Of a DNA stretch of 64,000 nt, positions 56,425-64,000 are shown piece after piece. The stretch lies in NCBI GenBank assembly GCA_029267635.1, contig JAJUIK010000001.1, positions 331,036 through 395,035 on the forward strand, read 5' to 3'. The stretch is from Moraxellaceae bacterium (GTDB lineage: Bacteria > Pseudomonadota > Gammaproteobacteria > Pseudomonadales > Moraxellaceae). Both the position numbers and the translations under genes were made by a program. The notes below the pieces were generated by a model. It was not told the DNA's origin and searched no databases. It saw only the letters and a list, made by a program, of their open reading frames with translations. Numbering within the stretch: position 1 is the stretch's first letter; each line of letters begins with the position of its first letter.

Positions 56425-57337
56425 GCTCACGTTTGATTTCGGCAGCATTGCTATATTGATCAATATCTTCATTATTGAGCACTGCAGGGATGGGCGGACG
56501 ATCCACAAATCCCATTTTCGGCACCGGAATTTCAATATGATTTTCCAGAAAGCCGTTGCGAATACGTTCCTGCATTTCATCGCGAACTTTCAGGAAATTT
56601 TCCCGGCGGCACCAGATTGCAAACAGTAGTTCAATGGATGATTCACGAAATGCAGTCACCGTTACCGCAGGTTTCGGTTCATCCAAGACCCAAGGGTGTT
56701 TTTTTGCAACATCCAGCAGCACTTCACGTACTTTGATGATGTCTTCATGAAAGTCGATGGCCAGGGTAATCGGAATACGCCGGATCGGAAATTTCGACAG
56801 GTTATGTACGGGCGCACGGATCAGCTGTTCATTGGGTAAACGCACATAGACATTGTCTAATGTGAGTAACTTGACTGAGAGCAGATCAATCGAAATGACT
56901 TCCCCCTCGATGGTATGGCCACGGATCAGGGTGATCTGGATGGTATCGCCCACTTCAAAAGAACCTTCCCCGATTAGGAACAGGCCACTGATCAGGTTGG
57001 TGGCGGACGTTTGCGAAGCAAAACCCAATGCTACGGTGAGAATCCCGGCCGCACCCAAAAACACGCTGAGTTTAAAACCAGCTTCTTTCAGGCCGGCCAC
57101 CACAAACAACATAAAAATAAAGTAGAAAATTCCGCGGCGCCAGACCAGACGCTGGTGAGCATTCAAACGTACGCCCATGGTGCGGATAAAGGTATTTGAG
57201 ACCACCCGTGCCAGTAAAAAGCCGATCAGGCACAACACCACCGCAACCAGAATTTCACTGAGCCGTTCGGTGTTGATGCTGGTAAAAATACTTTTCAGGC
57301 TCTCTGCAATATCCTTGCTTAAATTCGATTCTGCCAT
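56414..57337 (-). CDS. Mechanosensitive ion channel family protein (MscS type)
   Basis: 307 residues: three N-terminal membrane helices, then the MscS beta and alpha/beta domains. The pore-lining TM3 region is AAGILTVALGFASQTSATNL, followed by SGLFLIGEGSFEVGDTIQI, the signature turn into the beta domain. C-terminal VTVTAFRESSIELLFAIWC matches the cage. It opens under membrane tension to release solutes on hypo-osmotic shock. It is 9 bases downstream of a DUF432-like gene, an association seen elsewhere. Its 3' end overlaps the DUF2339 gene by 11 bases. Confidence 0.9.
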   Translation of the reverse strand: MAESNLSKDIAESLKSIFTSINTERLSEILVAVVLCLIGFLLARVVSNTFIRTMGVRLNAHQRLVWRRGIFYFIFMLFVVAGLKEAGFKLSVFLGAAGILTVALGFASQTSATNLISGLFLIGEGSFEVGDTIQITLIRGHTIEGEVISIDLLSVKLLTLDNVYVRLPNEQLIRAPVHNLSKFPIRRIPITLAIDFHEDIIKVREVLLDVAKKHPWVLDEPKPAVTVTAFRESSIELLFAIWCRRENFLKVRDEMQERIRNGFLENHIEIPVPKMGFVDRPPIPAVLNNEDIDQYSNAAEIKREPKL

Positions 57338-57346
57338 GATTGTCCC

Positions 57347-58159
57347 CTAGAAGAATGAATCAAACATATTGAACAGGGTACTGCCCGGATCCCTTGGCGG
57401 ATGTACAGGTATGACTTCTCCGGCCAAAGGTGGTGTGCGGTTTTCAATCCGGATGCGTGGCGGACGGTCCGATCCTTCATGTAATACCTTGATTTGTGAG
57501 GTCCATAAACGTCCGGTACTAGGGCTGTAAAATAAGGGCAAGGCAGGTACAGGCACATTCATCCGGTCAAAACGTAATTGCTGGCTGCTGATATTGTGAA
57601 AATCGACCGGCGTGACTGCACGGAAAGCCCGTGGTTTTAGTAGTTTTAAATCGGTACGGCCATCCACCGAGGTGGCATAACACATTTCTCCGGTGCGTGG
57701 ATGAGGACCAAACCAGGTGTCTTTGGGTAAAATTACCGGTAAATCAAATAAAGGATCACGTTGTCCGGGTACAAAACCAGCGATCCAGAGTGGGGTGCTG
57801 ATATAAAGCGTTCCGCGTTGCCCAGCTGGAATATAAATCGGGTCCACCGGTTTAATCACTACAGATCGATCCGCCAGACGCGGCATGAGCTGAAAATTGG
57901 CCTCTGTTCGTGCAAACATATAGCGTTCGATTTTTAGTGGTGCAGGGAATGCCATGTCTATTTCTTTAATCGTCTGCCATTGCTGTTCATAGTCATACTG
58001 CACTTGGGGACGATGATATTCCAGACGCCATTCTTGCAAGCTGCGGGTGAGACGGAAGAGCAGGGAACCAAATTGCCAGGCACGGGATTGGTTGAGTTCG
58101 AAATGTTGCTCACCCCACCATTTTAGTGGAGGCAGATCAGGTTCAAACGCTTCATTCAT
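57347..58159 (-). CDS. DUF432-like protein paired with the MscS channel
   Basis: 270 residues from the ATG at 58159; starts at TTG 58168 or GTG 58210 are possible because an AGAGG lies 19 bases before this ATG. No signal peptide or membrane helix. KWWGEQHFELNQSRAWQFGS near the start and LTRSLQEWRLEYHRP resemble the DUF432 family, whose genes often neighbour mscS genes. A Pro-rich central part (VVIKPVDPIYIPAGQRGTLY) suggests beta structure. It probably modulates or attaches to the channel; this is inference from context. Family assignment is from memory, moderate. Confidence 0.6.
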   Translation of the reverse strand: MNEAFEPDLPPLKWWGEQHFELNQSRAWQFGSLLFRLTRSLQEWRLEYHRPQVQYDYEQQWQTIKEIDMAFPAPLKIERYMFARTEANFQLMPRLADRSVVIKPVDPIYIPAGQRGTLYISTPLWIAGFVPGQRDPLFDLPVILPKDTWFGPHPRTGEMCYATSVDGRTDLKLLKPRAFRAVTPVDFHNISSQQLRFDRMNVPVPALPLFYSPSTGRLWTSQIKVLHEGSDRPPRIRIENRTPPLAGEVIPVHPPRDPGSTLFNMFDSFF

Positions 58160-58266
58160 ATTGGACAACAGCAAATTTCCTCTATCAAGGGGGACATAGA
58201 CAGACTTCACGCTGTCATGTGCTTAGCGTACACTCAAATACAATTTATTCATCATTCTAAGTTGTG

Positions 58267-59754
58267 ATGCAAATTCTGAAACAATTCCAAATTCCTTATA
58301 GTTTTGCCAAGCGTCATGGTGTGATTTTACGTTATGATGGTGATCAAGTCTTTATTGTACGACGTGAAAATACCTCCTTGATTGCCTTGCAGGAAGCCCG
58401 CCGTTTTTTGGGCAAGCCTGCCCATCATCAAGTTTGTAGCGAGCAGGAATTTAATAACCTGCTGAGTTCAAGTTATGCGGGAGATCGGGGTGAATCGCAG
58501 CAGGTGGCTGCGGGCTTGGAGGAACATCCGGATTTGTTGAGCTTGGCCGATCAGGTACCTGAAACCGAAGATCTGATGGATCAGGAAGATGATGCTCCGA
58601 TTGTACGTCTGATTAATGCCTTACTCTCGGAAGCCATCCGTGTCGGGGCTTCGGATATTCATATTGAATCCTTTGAAAAGAAACTGTCCGTTCGTCTGCG
58701 TGTTGATGGTCAGTTACGCGAAATCGTGCAACCACGTCGTGAACTGGCACCGTTATTGGTGTCACGGATTAAAGTCATGGCTCGTCTCGATATTGCAGAA
58801 AAGCGTGTTCCGCAGGATGGCCGTATTTCTTTGCGTCTCGCTGGGCGTGAAGTGGATGTGCGGGTATCAACTCTTCCATCTTCACATGGTGAGCGGGTGG
58901 TAATGCGTTTACTCGACAAGCAGGCCGGTCGTCTGAATATGACCCATCTGGGCCTAATGCCGAATGATTATGAACGTTTGAAGCAGCTGGTGCATCGTCC
59001 ACATGGCATTATTTTAGTCACGGGACCGACCGGTTCGGGTAAAACCACCACTTTGTATGCAGCTCTGTCTGATCTGAATGATCATACCCGCAATATTTTG
59101 ACGGCAGAAGACCCGATTGAATATCAGCTAGAAGGTATAGGTCAAACCCAAGTGAACAGCAAAGTGGACATGACCTTTGCCCGGGCATTAAAAGCCATGC
59201 TGCGTCAGGATCCTGATGTGGTGATGGTCGGAGAGATTCGTGATTTGGAAACAGCAGAGATTGCGGTGCAAGCCTCTCTAACCGGTCACTTGGTGCTTTC
59301 CACTTTACATACCAATACGGCAATTGGTGCAGTTACACGTTTAAAGGATATGGGCATTGAGCCTTTCCTGTTGTCTAGTTCCTTGATTGGCGTGGTGGCG
59401 CAGCGTTTGGTACGTACCTTATGTCAACATTGTGTGGGCTGGCATGATGCTGATGAGGTTGAAACAGCGCTCTTTAGCACACTAAATTCAGTGACACCAT
59501 TGAAATTGCCAGAACCGAAGGGTTGCGAACATTGTGGACATACCGGATTTAGTGGCCGTAGCGCGATTTATGAAATTGTAGCGGTAGATGAGCAGATGCG
59601 TCGTCTGATCCATGGCAATGCAGCAGAATATGAACTGGAAAATTATGCCCGTCAATCTTCCGGTTCCATCCGTGAAGATGGTCTGCGTAAAGTCTTGCAG
59701 GGTAAAACCACGCTTGAGGAGGTTTTACGGGTCACCAATGAATCGGCGGATTAA
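58267..59754 (+). CDS. gspE: Type II secretion ATPase GspE
   Basis: 495 residues from the ATG at 58267 (GTG 58264 also possible). N1E-like domain (about 1-80), then the GspE/PulE core: ASDIHIESFEKKLSVRLRVD, Walker A VTGPTGSGKTTTLYAAL (about residues 255-271), Asp box ILTAEDPIEYQ, Walker B DPDVVMVGEIRDLETAE and His box LSTLHTNTAIGAVTRL. A tetracysteine zinc motif follows (CQHC ... CEHCGHTGF). It powers pseudopilus assembly. Other gsp genes are not nearby, consistent with the scattered T2SS genes of Acinetobacter. Confidence 0.9.
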   Translation: MQILKQFQIPYSFAKRHGVILRYDGDQVFIVRRENTSLIALQEARRFLGKPAHHQVCSEQEFNNLLSSSYAGDRGESQQVAAGLEEHPDLLSLADQVPETEDLMDQEDDAPIVRLINALLSEAIRVGASDIHIESFEKKLSVRLRVDGQLREIVQPRRELAPLLVSRIKVMARLDIAEKRVPQDGRISLRLAGREVDVRVSTLPSSHGERVVMRLLDKQAGRLNMTHLGLMPNDYERLKQLVHRPHGIILVTGPTGSGKTTTLYAALSDLNDHTRNILTAEDPIEYQLEGIGQTQVNSKVDMTFARALKAMLRQDPDVVMVGEIRDLETAEIAVQASLTGHLVLSTLHTNTAIGAVTRLKDMGIEPFLLSSSLIGVVAQRLVRTLCQHCVGWHDADEVETALFSTLNSVTPLKLPEPKGCEHCGHTGFSGRSAIYEIVAVDEQMRRLIHGNAAEYELENYARQSSGSIREDGLRKVLQGKTTLEEVLRVTNESAD

Positions 59755-59780
59755 CGTCGCAACTTCATGATGTTTGGCAT

Positions 59781-60170
59781 TTACCAGAGTTCAGCTATTT
59801 TTTTCATTAACCGCGCCCGGTATTTGGCTGCCGGGTTACTCAGGTTGCGAATCGTTTCATTCTCATAATACGTTTGCCAGGCGCGTACCATGTCTAGCGT
59901 GGTGCCATACTGCTTGATTTTTTCCACATCTTCGCTGTTTAAGTTTTGCCAGCGATGTTGGGCGCCTTCTGCACCTACTCCCCAGCCAATCACCTGCAGG
60001 CCAAATTCTGCGACCGGCATATCATGTGGCGTAGCCGGTAGAGGTAAGGGGGCAATCTTGGGATTGATCAGGATGTGTACGGGATGGGCTGTTTCTGTCA
60101 AATAAACTTCAGCATAACTGCTAGACGCCAAGCTGAAAATCACAGCACAGCGCAGGAGAGAGTCAATCAT
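59781..60170 (-). CDS. Small exported protein, unknown family
   Basis: 129 residues. N-terminal signal peptide (MIDSLLRCAVIFSLASSSYA, cut near YA-EV), a Pro-rich stretch (INPKIAPLPLPATPHD), then a helical end with GTTLDMVRAWQTYYENETIR and NPAAKYRARLMKKIAELW. The helical end looks like a conserved domain of Moraxellaceae small proteins but I cannot name it. It is 14 bases downstream of the nitrilase-family gene on the same strand, so possibly co-transcribed. Confidence 0.65.
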   Translation of the reverse strand: MIDSLLRCAVIFSLASSSYAEVYLTETAHPVHILINPKIAPLPLPATPHDMPVAEFGLQVIGWGVGAEGAQHRWQNLNSEDVEKIKQYGTTLDMVRAWQTYYENETIRNLSNPAAKYRARLMKKIAELW

Positions 60171-60184
60171 AGAAAAATAAAAAC

Positions 60185-61009
60185 TTAGTACTGAATAATT
60201 TGACGGTGTTGCATAAGGGGCATGGATTGGCGCACGGCTTCCTGCTGTGCCAAATCAAATTCAACGGTAATGAGACCGGTACCTTCCTGTTGAACCACAT
60301 CCAATAACTGGCCTTGGCTATTTGCCGCCGCGGCATGACCCCAAGTTTGCCGTTTTGGTCCATGCCAACCTTGCTGCGCGGCACCTAATACAAAACACTG
60401 ACTGTCCATGCCACGTGTCTGCAACAGTAATTGCCAATGCATTTGCCCAGTGGTGTAAGTAAAAGCGGCGGGAGCTGTTAAAATGTTGGCGCCTTGATGA
60501 CGTAATTTGAGCGCCAGTTCTGGGAAACGTAAGTCATAACAGACCATTAAGCCGATATTGCCAAATGGAGTGGACGCTACGACGATATCTGTGCCGGGTT
60601 CAAAAAACTGAGACTCTTGATAGCCACCGACCGAATCACCGACCTGTACATCAAACAAGTGAATCTTGTCATAGCGTGCTTCAGTTTTTTCAGGACTGAT
60701 ACACAGGCTCACGGTGCGAACTCGACCATCACGAATGATTGATCCATCCGGACGGAAAGGGCAAGGGAGAGTACCCCCGACGATCCAGATCTGATATTGA
60801 TGAGCAAGCTGTTCCAGACGTTGTTGCAAACTTTTAAACTGTTCAGCGGTTTCGCGCTGTTTGCCTGCGGCAAAGCAGACAAAGTTTTCCGGAAAAACGA
60901 TCAGTTCGGCACCTTGCGCTTTACTTTGCTGGATCAATAACTCAATGTTACGGAAGTTCTCTTCAATATCATTTTGCGAGTTCATCTGCGCAACAGAAAG
61001 TAAAGTCAT
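60185..61009 (-). CDS. Carbon-nitrogen hydrolase (nitrilase superfamily, Nit1/omega-amidase-like)
   Basis: 274 residues from the ATG at 61009, which has AGGA seven bases upstream (ATG 61012 is closer than usual). Catalytic triad visible: Glu in LIVFPENFVCF (residue 41), Lys in ARYDKIHLFDV, and Cys in IGLMVCYDLRFPE. GAAQQGWHGPKRQTWGHAAA is typical of the Nit/deaminated-glutathione amidase branch. It may hydrolyse deaminated glutathione or omega-amides. It lies between gigB and a small exported protein on one strand. Confidence 0.85.
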   Translation of the reverse strand: MTLLSVAQMNSQNDIEENFRNIELLIQQSKAQGAELIVFPENFVCFAAGKQRETAEQFKSLQQRLEQLAHQYQIWIVGGTLPCPFRPDGSIIRDGRVRTVSLCISPEKTEARYDKIHLFDVQVGDSVGGYQESQFFEPGTDIVVASTPFGNIGLMVCYDLRFPELALKLRHQGANILTAPAAFTYTTGQMHWQLLLQTRGMDSQCFVLGAAQQGWHGPKRQTWGHAAAANSQGQLLDVVQQEGTGLITVEFDLAQQEAVRQSMPLMQHRQIIQY

Positions 61010-61021
61010 CATGGGTCCTGA

Positions 61022-61555
61022 TTAGTGGTGGGCTAAGCCATTTTGCTTATCCGATACTTTTTCCAAAGTATCTTGTTCTTTTTGCAGCTGTTTCACCAGT
61101 GGTTCAAACATATTCTGGTTGCTTTCATTCAGTTTCATCAGGGTTTTATGTGCATCCAGTACGGTGCTGAGCATCGTATTGTTGGTCACATGCTCTTCCA
61201 TTAATGCGCGGGTACACACATTTGGATCACCACAATAATTCAGAATCACAAAAACCTGCCCAAGCCCCATACTATTGGCTAGTGTAGTGATATCGGGGTT
61301 GGTCGAAAGCATGACCGCCTGAATATGATGGATCTGTTTGAGCTTGAGGCCCAGTTTGGCAAGTACGCCGAGTACTGTACTGTCAATAAACGTGGTTTGG
61401 GTCAAATCGACAATCGCACCAATGACATTGGCTTGCTGTTCAATTTTTCCCAGTAATTTGTCTAGACTGATGCAAGATTGCGCGCGCACTTCACCAATAA
61501 GTTTGAAGATATGCGTTCCATTCAAACTTGCATATTCAACATGACCTGTTGACAT
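61022..61555 (-). CDS. gigB: STAS-domain anti-anti-sigma factor, GigB-like
   Basis: 177 residues from the ATG at 61555; the 23 residues before it have no support. The STAS domain (about 1-105) has AIVDLTQTTFIDSTVLGVLA with the phosphorylatable Ser59/Thr60, and a C-terminal helical extension of about 70 residues. It lies 113 bases downstream of a PP2C phosphatase gene. This pair matches GigB/GigA of A. baumannii, a stress and antibiotic-tolerance module in which the phosphatase and the nitrogen PTS (NPr) act on GigB. Identification rests on domain pair and genus, so the symbol is probable. Confidence 0.75.
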   Translation of the reverse strand: MSTGHVEYASLNGTHIFKLIGEVRAQSCISLDKLLGKIEQQANVIGAIVDLTQTTFIDSTVLGVLAKLGLKLKQIHHIQAVMLSTNPDITTLANSMGLGQVFVILNYCGDPNVCTRALMEEHVTNNTMLSTVLDAHKTLMKLNESNQNMFEPLVKQLQKEQDTLEKVSDKQNGLAHH

Positions 61556-61668
61556 ATAAATGCCATTTGCAGAGAAGGATGTGAAAATTATCACATAGGG
61601 CAACCGTAGACTCAAGTAGTCCACAGTCGTAGATGTTTTGTTTTAACAGCAACACATTGATTATAAAA

Positions 61669-62637
61669 TTAATTCATTCTGCGCAGACTAAGAATGGCAA
61701 TATCGTCCGCCACATGTTCAGGCGCCTGAAATGATTGATTTTGCAAGTGGTAGACCAATTGTTCGAATTGTTCGTTCAAACCACCATCATAGGGTTCAAG
61801 TGCACCATCTGAACAAATAATGAACCGTGCTTGCGGCGTTAAGGTGCATTCATATTCTTCCACTTGTAGGTCTTCAGTCAAACCCAGTGGGAAACTGCTG
61901 GTATTTAAAATTCTTGGCGGCTGCCTCGGTTCAAAAATAATTGGTGGTGGATAATGCCCGGCACTGCACCAGCGAATCTTGTGGGTTTCAAAATTCAGGA
62001 TTCCGGCGATCATGGTGATATGTTTTTCAATATTTTCCTGTACCAGCATTCCATTCAGTTTCTGTATCAGCTGTTTGGGTGTTTTAGAGCGACCATGAAA
62101 CGCAGCCATCCAGGAGGTGAGTAAACTGCTCGTGACACCATGACCAGATACATCCGCCAGATAAAAGATAATTTCCCGGTCATTGAGTTTCCAATAATCG
62201 TACCAGTCACCGGAGAGATAGGCAGAGGGCTTAAATAAGGTTTCTACTTTATAGTGCGGGAGTTCAATCGGATTTGGCAGTAAGCGTTTTTGCAATTCCG
62301 CAGCAGCCGGAAGATCACGGCTATCCTGATTGCGCTTATATTGGGCATCAATTTTTAATAAGGCATGTGTGGGATATGCTGGTAAACGGTTCCAAACCCA
62401 ACCTGCCAGGGCGCCTAATTCCCAGGCTTGTGCCAGTGCTGTTCCTTCATCTTCAAAGGCAATGACCACAGTCGGTAAATGCCACTGGTGTTTTAAAAAA
62501 TCCTGTACATCAGCAATCGCAATAATAGTAGGGTCATATAAATCAATATCTTCTATGCGAATCAATTGCAGACTCGGAAGCACACTTAGCACTTGGTCTA
62601 AATAAGGAATGGTGCGAGTAGGCTGAATGAAATACAT
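61669..62637 (-). CDS. gigA: PP2C/SpoIIE-type protein phosphatase, GigA-like
   Basis: 322 residues. The N-terminal 110 residues look like a receiver-like or degenerate sensing domain without a clear phospho-Asp pocket. The linker helix has DLPAAAELQKRLLPNPIELP, and the SpoIIE phosphatase domain follows. Its metal-binding acidic residues are in SAYLSGDWYDYW (Asp144), FYLADVSGHGVTSS (Asp162) and FIICSDGALEPYDGG, with DDIAILSLRR at the end. It should dephosphorylate the STAS protein encoded next. A. baumannii GigA with GigB controls the response to antibiotics and environmental stress. Confidence 0.78.
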   Translation of the reverse strand: MYFIQPTRTIPYLDQVLSVLPSLQLIRIEDIDLYDPTIIAIADVQDFLKHQWHLPTVVIAFEDEGTALAQAWELGALAGWVWNRLPAYPTHALLKIDAQYKRNQDSRDLPAAAELQKRLLPNPIELPHYKVETLFKPSAYLSGDWYDYWKLNDREIIFYLADVSGHGVTSSLLTSWMAAFHGRSKTPKQLIQKLNGMLVQENIEKHITMIAGILNFETHKIRWCSAGHYPPPIIFEPRQPPRILNTSSFPLGLTEDLQVEEYECTLTPQARFIICSDGALEPYDGGLNEQFEQLVYHLQNQSFQAPEHVADDIAILSLRRMN

Positions 62638-62752
62638 AGAAAAGTGGTGTATCCCTAGAATAGTAAAGCAAAAGTGATAATAGTAGATGTACTATATAAA
62701 TCAAACTATTGCTAGGGAAAGCCAAGTTTTCTCTAGCATGATTTTTTACAAA

Positions 62753-63676
62753 TTATTCTTCTGTCGATGGTGAAAATTCTTCCTGTTGCTCAGGTTCGTC
62801 ATCCATTTCGATGTCATCTTCTTCCTGGAAAGCGATCTCTTCTAAAGGCACACCTTTTTTCTGGGAAATTTCAAAATGTTTACGCTGTAAATAAATATCG
62901 CGAATAATGGCGTATTTATCCCCTTGTAATACACTTTCCGCATCCAGTAAACGTGAACGCAGATCAACAGCGCCTAAAACGTTATCCGTCCATAACAGCC
63001 CCTGATCATCTTCTAGCAGATAACTTTGCGGACGTGCTTGACGATCAATTACAAAACCGATGCCATCACGGAACGTACTTGGGCCTAAGAATGGCAACAT
63101 GACAAATGGACCGGAACTGATACCGTAATAACCGAGGGTTGTACCAAAGTTTTCATCTTCAGCAGGCAAGCCCAAGCGTCGGGCCGGATCGGCAAAACCT
63201 AAACTGGTAAGCGTATTGATACTAAAACGGCCGAGTGTTTTGGCCGCACGTGCTGGGCGCCCCTGGATTAGCTGGTTGACAGCATTCCATGGTTCTCCGA
63301 GATTATCTCGGAATGCACGATAAGAATTACGTACCGGCTCGGGTGTTTTTTCCTTATATTGCACTGCCGCTGGACGCAAAATATTCCGGTCTAAAAAATC
63401 ATTAAACTCATAAACCTGACGATTGAGTGGTTGTAGGGGATCTTTAACTTCTTCAGGTTGAGTGGCCTTAGCATTTACTTTTAATTGACTGGCTTTAATA
63501 TTTTTAAGTTCTTTAATCGCCTGTAAGGGTGAAACTTTAGAACTTTCCTCGCTATTTATTGCATTTTGGGTATCGACCTTTGGTGTTTCAGCTTGAGCTG
63601 CAAGGTCTTGGGCAAAAACAGGACTGATCAATCCTATTGATAATAAACTTACCCCGAATAAATGAGAGTGGCGCAT
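62753..63676 (-). CDS. mlaA: MlaA/VacJ family outer-membrane lipid-asymmetry protein
   Basis: 307 residues from the ATG at 63676, which has AGGA six bases before it; earlier starts (63700, 63730) do not. Signal peptide MRHSHLFGVSLLSIGLISPV then FA-QD. The MlaA domain has DPLQPLNRQVYEFNDFLDRN, EPWNAVNQLIQGRPARAAKT, LGFADPARRLGLPAEDENFG, and FVMLPFLGPSTFRDGIGFVI. It takes mislocalised phospholipids from the outer leaflet and passes them to MlaC. Odd: no lipobox cysteine at the cleavage site, and an acidic C-terminal tail rich in Glu/Asp. The mlaFEDCB genes are elsewhere. Confidence 0.9.
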   Translation of the reverse strand: MRHSHLFGVSLLSIGLISPVFAQDLAAQAETPKVDTQNAINSEESSKVSPLQAIKELKNIKASQLKVNAKATQPEEVKDPLQPLNRQVYEFNDFLDRNILRPAAVQYKEKTPEPVRNSYRAFRDNLGEPWNAVNQLIQGRPARAAKTLGRFSINTLTSLGFADPARRLGLPAEDENFGTTLGYYGISSGPFVMLPFLGPSTFRDGIGFVIDRQARPQSYLLEDDQGLLWTDNVLGAVDLRSRLLDAESVLQGDKYAIIRDIYLQRKHFEISQKKGVPLEEIAFQEEDDIEMDDEPEQQEEFSPSTEE

Positions 63677-63844
63677 AGGAATTCCTGAAAGCTTTTTCAT
63701 ATTCAAATCATGCAATAAAGAACAATTCATAAGTTATACAGTTCCTTATCAAGCTGTATTAAAACCGATTAGAGCAAAAAATGTATGAAAAAAATATAAA
63801 ACGAGTAAAAAATAAACAAAAAGAATTATTATTTAAAAAAGGGG

Positions 63845-63878
63845 TTGTGCTTGTCTGAGAATGCCCTATAATGCGACC
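63845..63878 (+). promoter_or_regulatory. rRNA P1-type stringent promoter
   Basis: TTGTGC (63845-63850), 16-base spacer, TATAAT (63867-63872), then the GC-rich discriminator GCGACC. The CCCTATAATGCG stretch and 16-base spacing match rrn P1 promoters of E. coli almost exactly. An A/T-rich tract lies immediately upstream. Confidence 0.7.
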
Positions 63879-63946
63879 TCATCGGCGGCACTGTTGAATA
63901 AAACTTGTTGAAAATCAAGCGATTGGAAATAAGTTAAATTTAAGAG

Positions 63947-63974
63947 TTGACATTCTGGATAAACAGAGTAGTAT
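63947..63974 (+). promoter_or_regulatory. Second promoter of the rRNA leader (P2-like)
   Basis: TTGACA (63947-63952), 16-base spacer, TAGTAT (63969-63974), about 100 bases downstream of the P1-like promoter, as in tandem rrn promoters. Confidence 0.6.
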
Positions 63975-64000
63975 AGCCGACCTAGCTTGATGCTGACGAA

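Larger units (their letters stand above)
63677..64000. other. Upstream region of mlaA and leader of an rRNA operon
   Basis: 324 bases. Left part: mlaA leader and promoter area on the minus strand, AT-rich. Right part: two rRNA-type promoters on the plus strand, with an A/T-rich stretch (about 63780-63840) before the first that could act as an UP element. The 16S gene itself is not reached. Confidence 0.6.

Overview
The window is a contiguous piece of a gammaproteobacterial chromosome, almost certainly Acinetobacter (Moraxellaceae). The evidence is the gene order gacS-cysM-exonuclease-rlmD-relA-mazG, a three-gene proton-translocating transhydrogenase, a GigA/GigB-type stress phosphatase and anti-anti-sigma pair, a lone gspE, moderate-to-low GC content, and protein sequences that read as Acinetobacter throughout. 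It is mostly core genome. I see no IS element, prophage, CRISPR array, tRNA or mature rRNA gene.

Layout. 1-7.5 kb: 3' end of acnA, tcdA, an AT-rich patch with a MaoC-like hydratase and a small secreted protein, dusA, a hypothetical gene, and two drug/metabolite-type transporters. 7.7-10.7 kb: pntAA-pntAB-pntB. 10.7-14 kb: a gene remnant, rsfS, and a hyi / 3-hydroxyacid dehydrogenase / crotonase cluster. 14-23.9 kb: gacS divergent from cysM, a PolB-like exonuclease gene, rlmD and relA, then mazG and a ComEA-like gene. 24-29.4 kb: pcnB-folK-panB-panC, then rapZ-ptsO-darP. 29.5-42.4 kb: an acyl-CoA ligase, thrS-infC, hsp20, a GST, a double TonB-C-domain protein, rpmI-rplT, a tail-anchored hypothetical, and pheS-pheT-ihfA. 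42.6-50.6 kb: an Ala-rich lipoprotein, rho, trxA, ppx, accA-tilS-proC-yggT. 50.7-64 kb: polA, a DUF2339 membrane protein, an MscS channel with a DUF432-like partner, gspE, a small exported protein, a nitrilase-family hydrolase, gigB, gigA, mlaA, and finally rRNA-type promoters that point off the right edge.

How the genes work together. There is a translation block (thrS, infC, rpmI, rplT, pheST, rsfS, darP, dusA, tcdA, rlmD, tilS) and a stress/regulation layer (GacS, RelA, Ppx, Rho, IHF-alpha, NPr/RapZ, GigA/GigB, Hsp20). The window holds both RelA and what looks like one of its classic targets, a P1-like rRNA promoter. It also holds NPr together with the GigA/GigB module that NPr is reported to contact in A. 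baumannii.

The best non-coding signals are these: (i) a hairpin just before the thrS Shine-Dalgarno whose 7-nt loop copies the tRNA-Thr(GGU) anticodon loop; (ii) an AUU start for infC; (iii) a structured hsp20 leader that could hide the SD and start codon, like an RNA thermometer; (iv) two gene remnants, an MFS N-terminus upstream of rpmI and an unidentified C-terminus after pntB. Structures were folded by eye. Functional names rest on recognised motifs and family resemblance, not on database searches.
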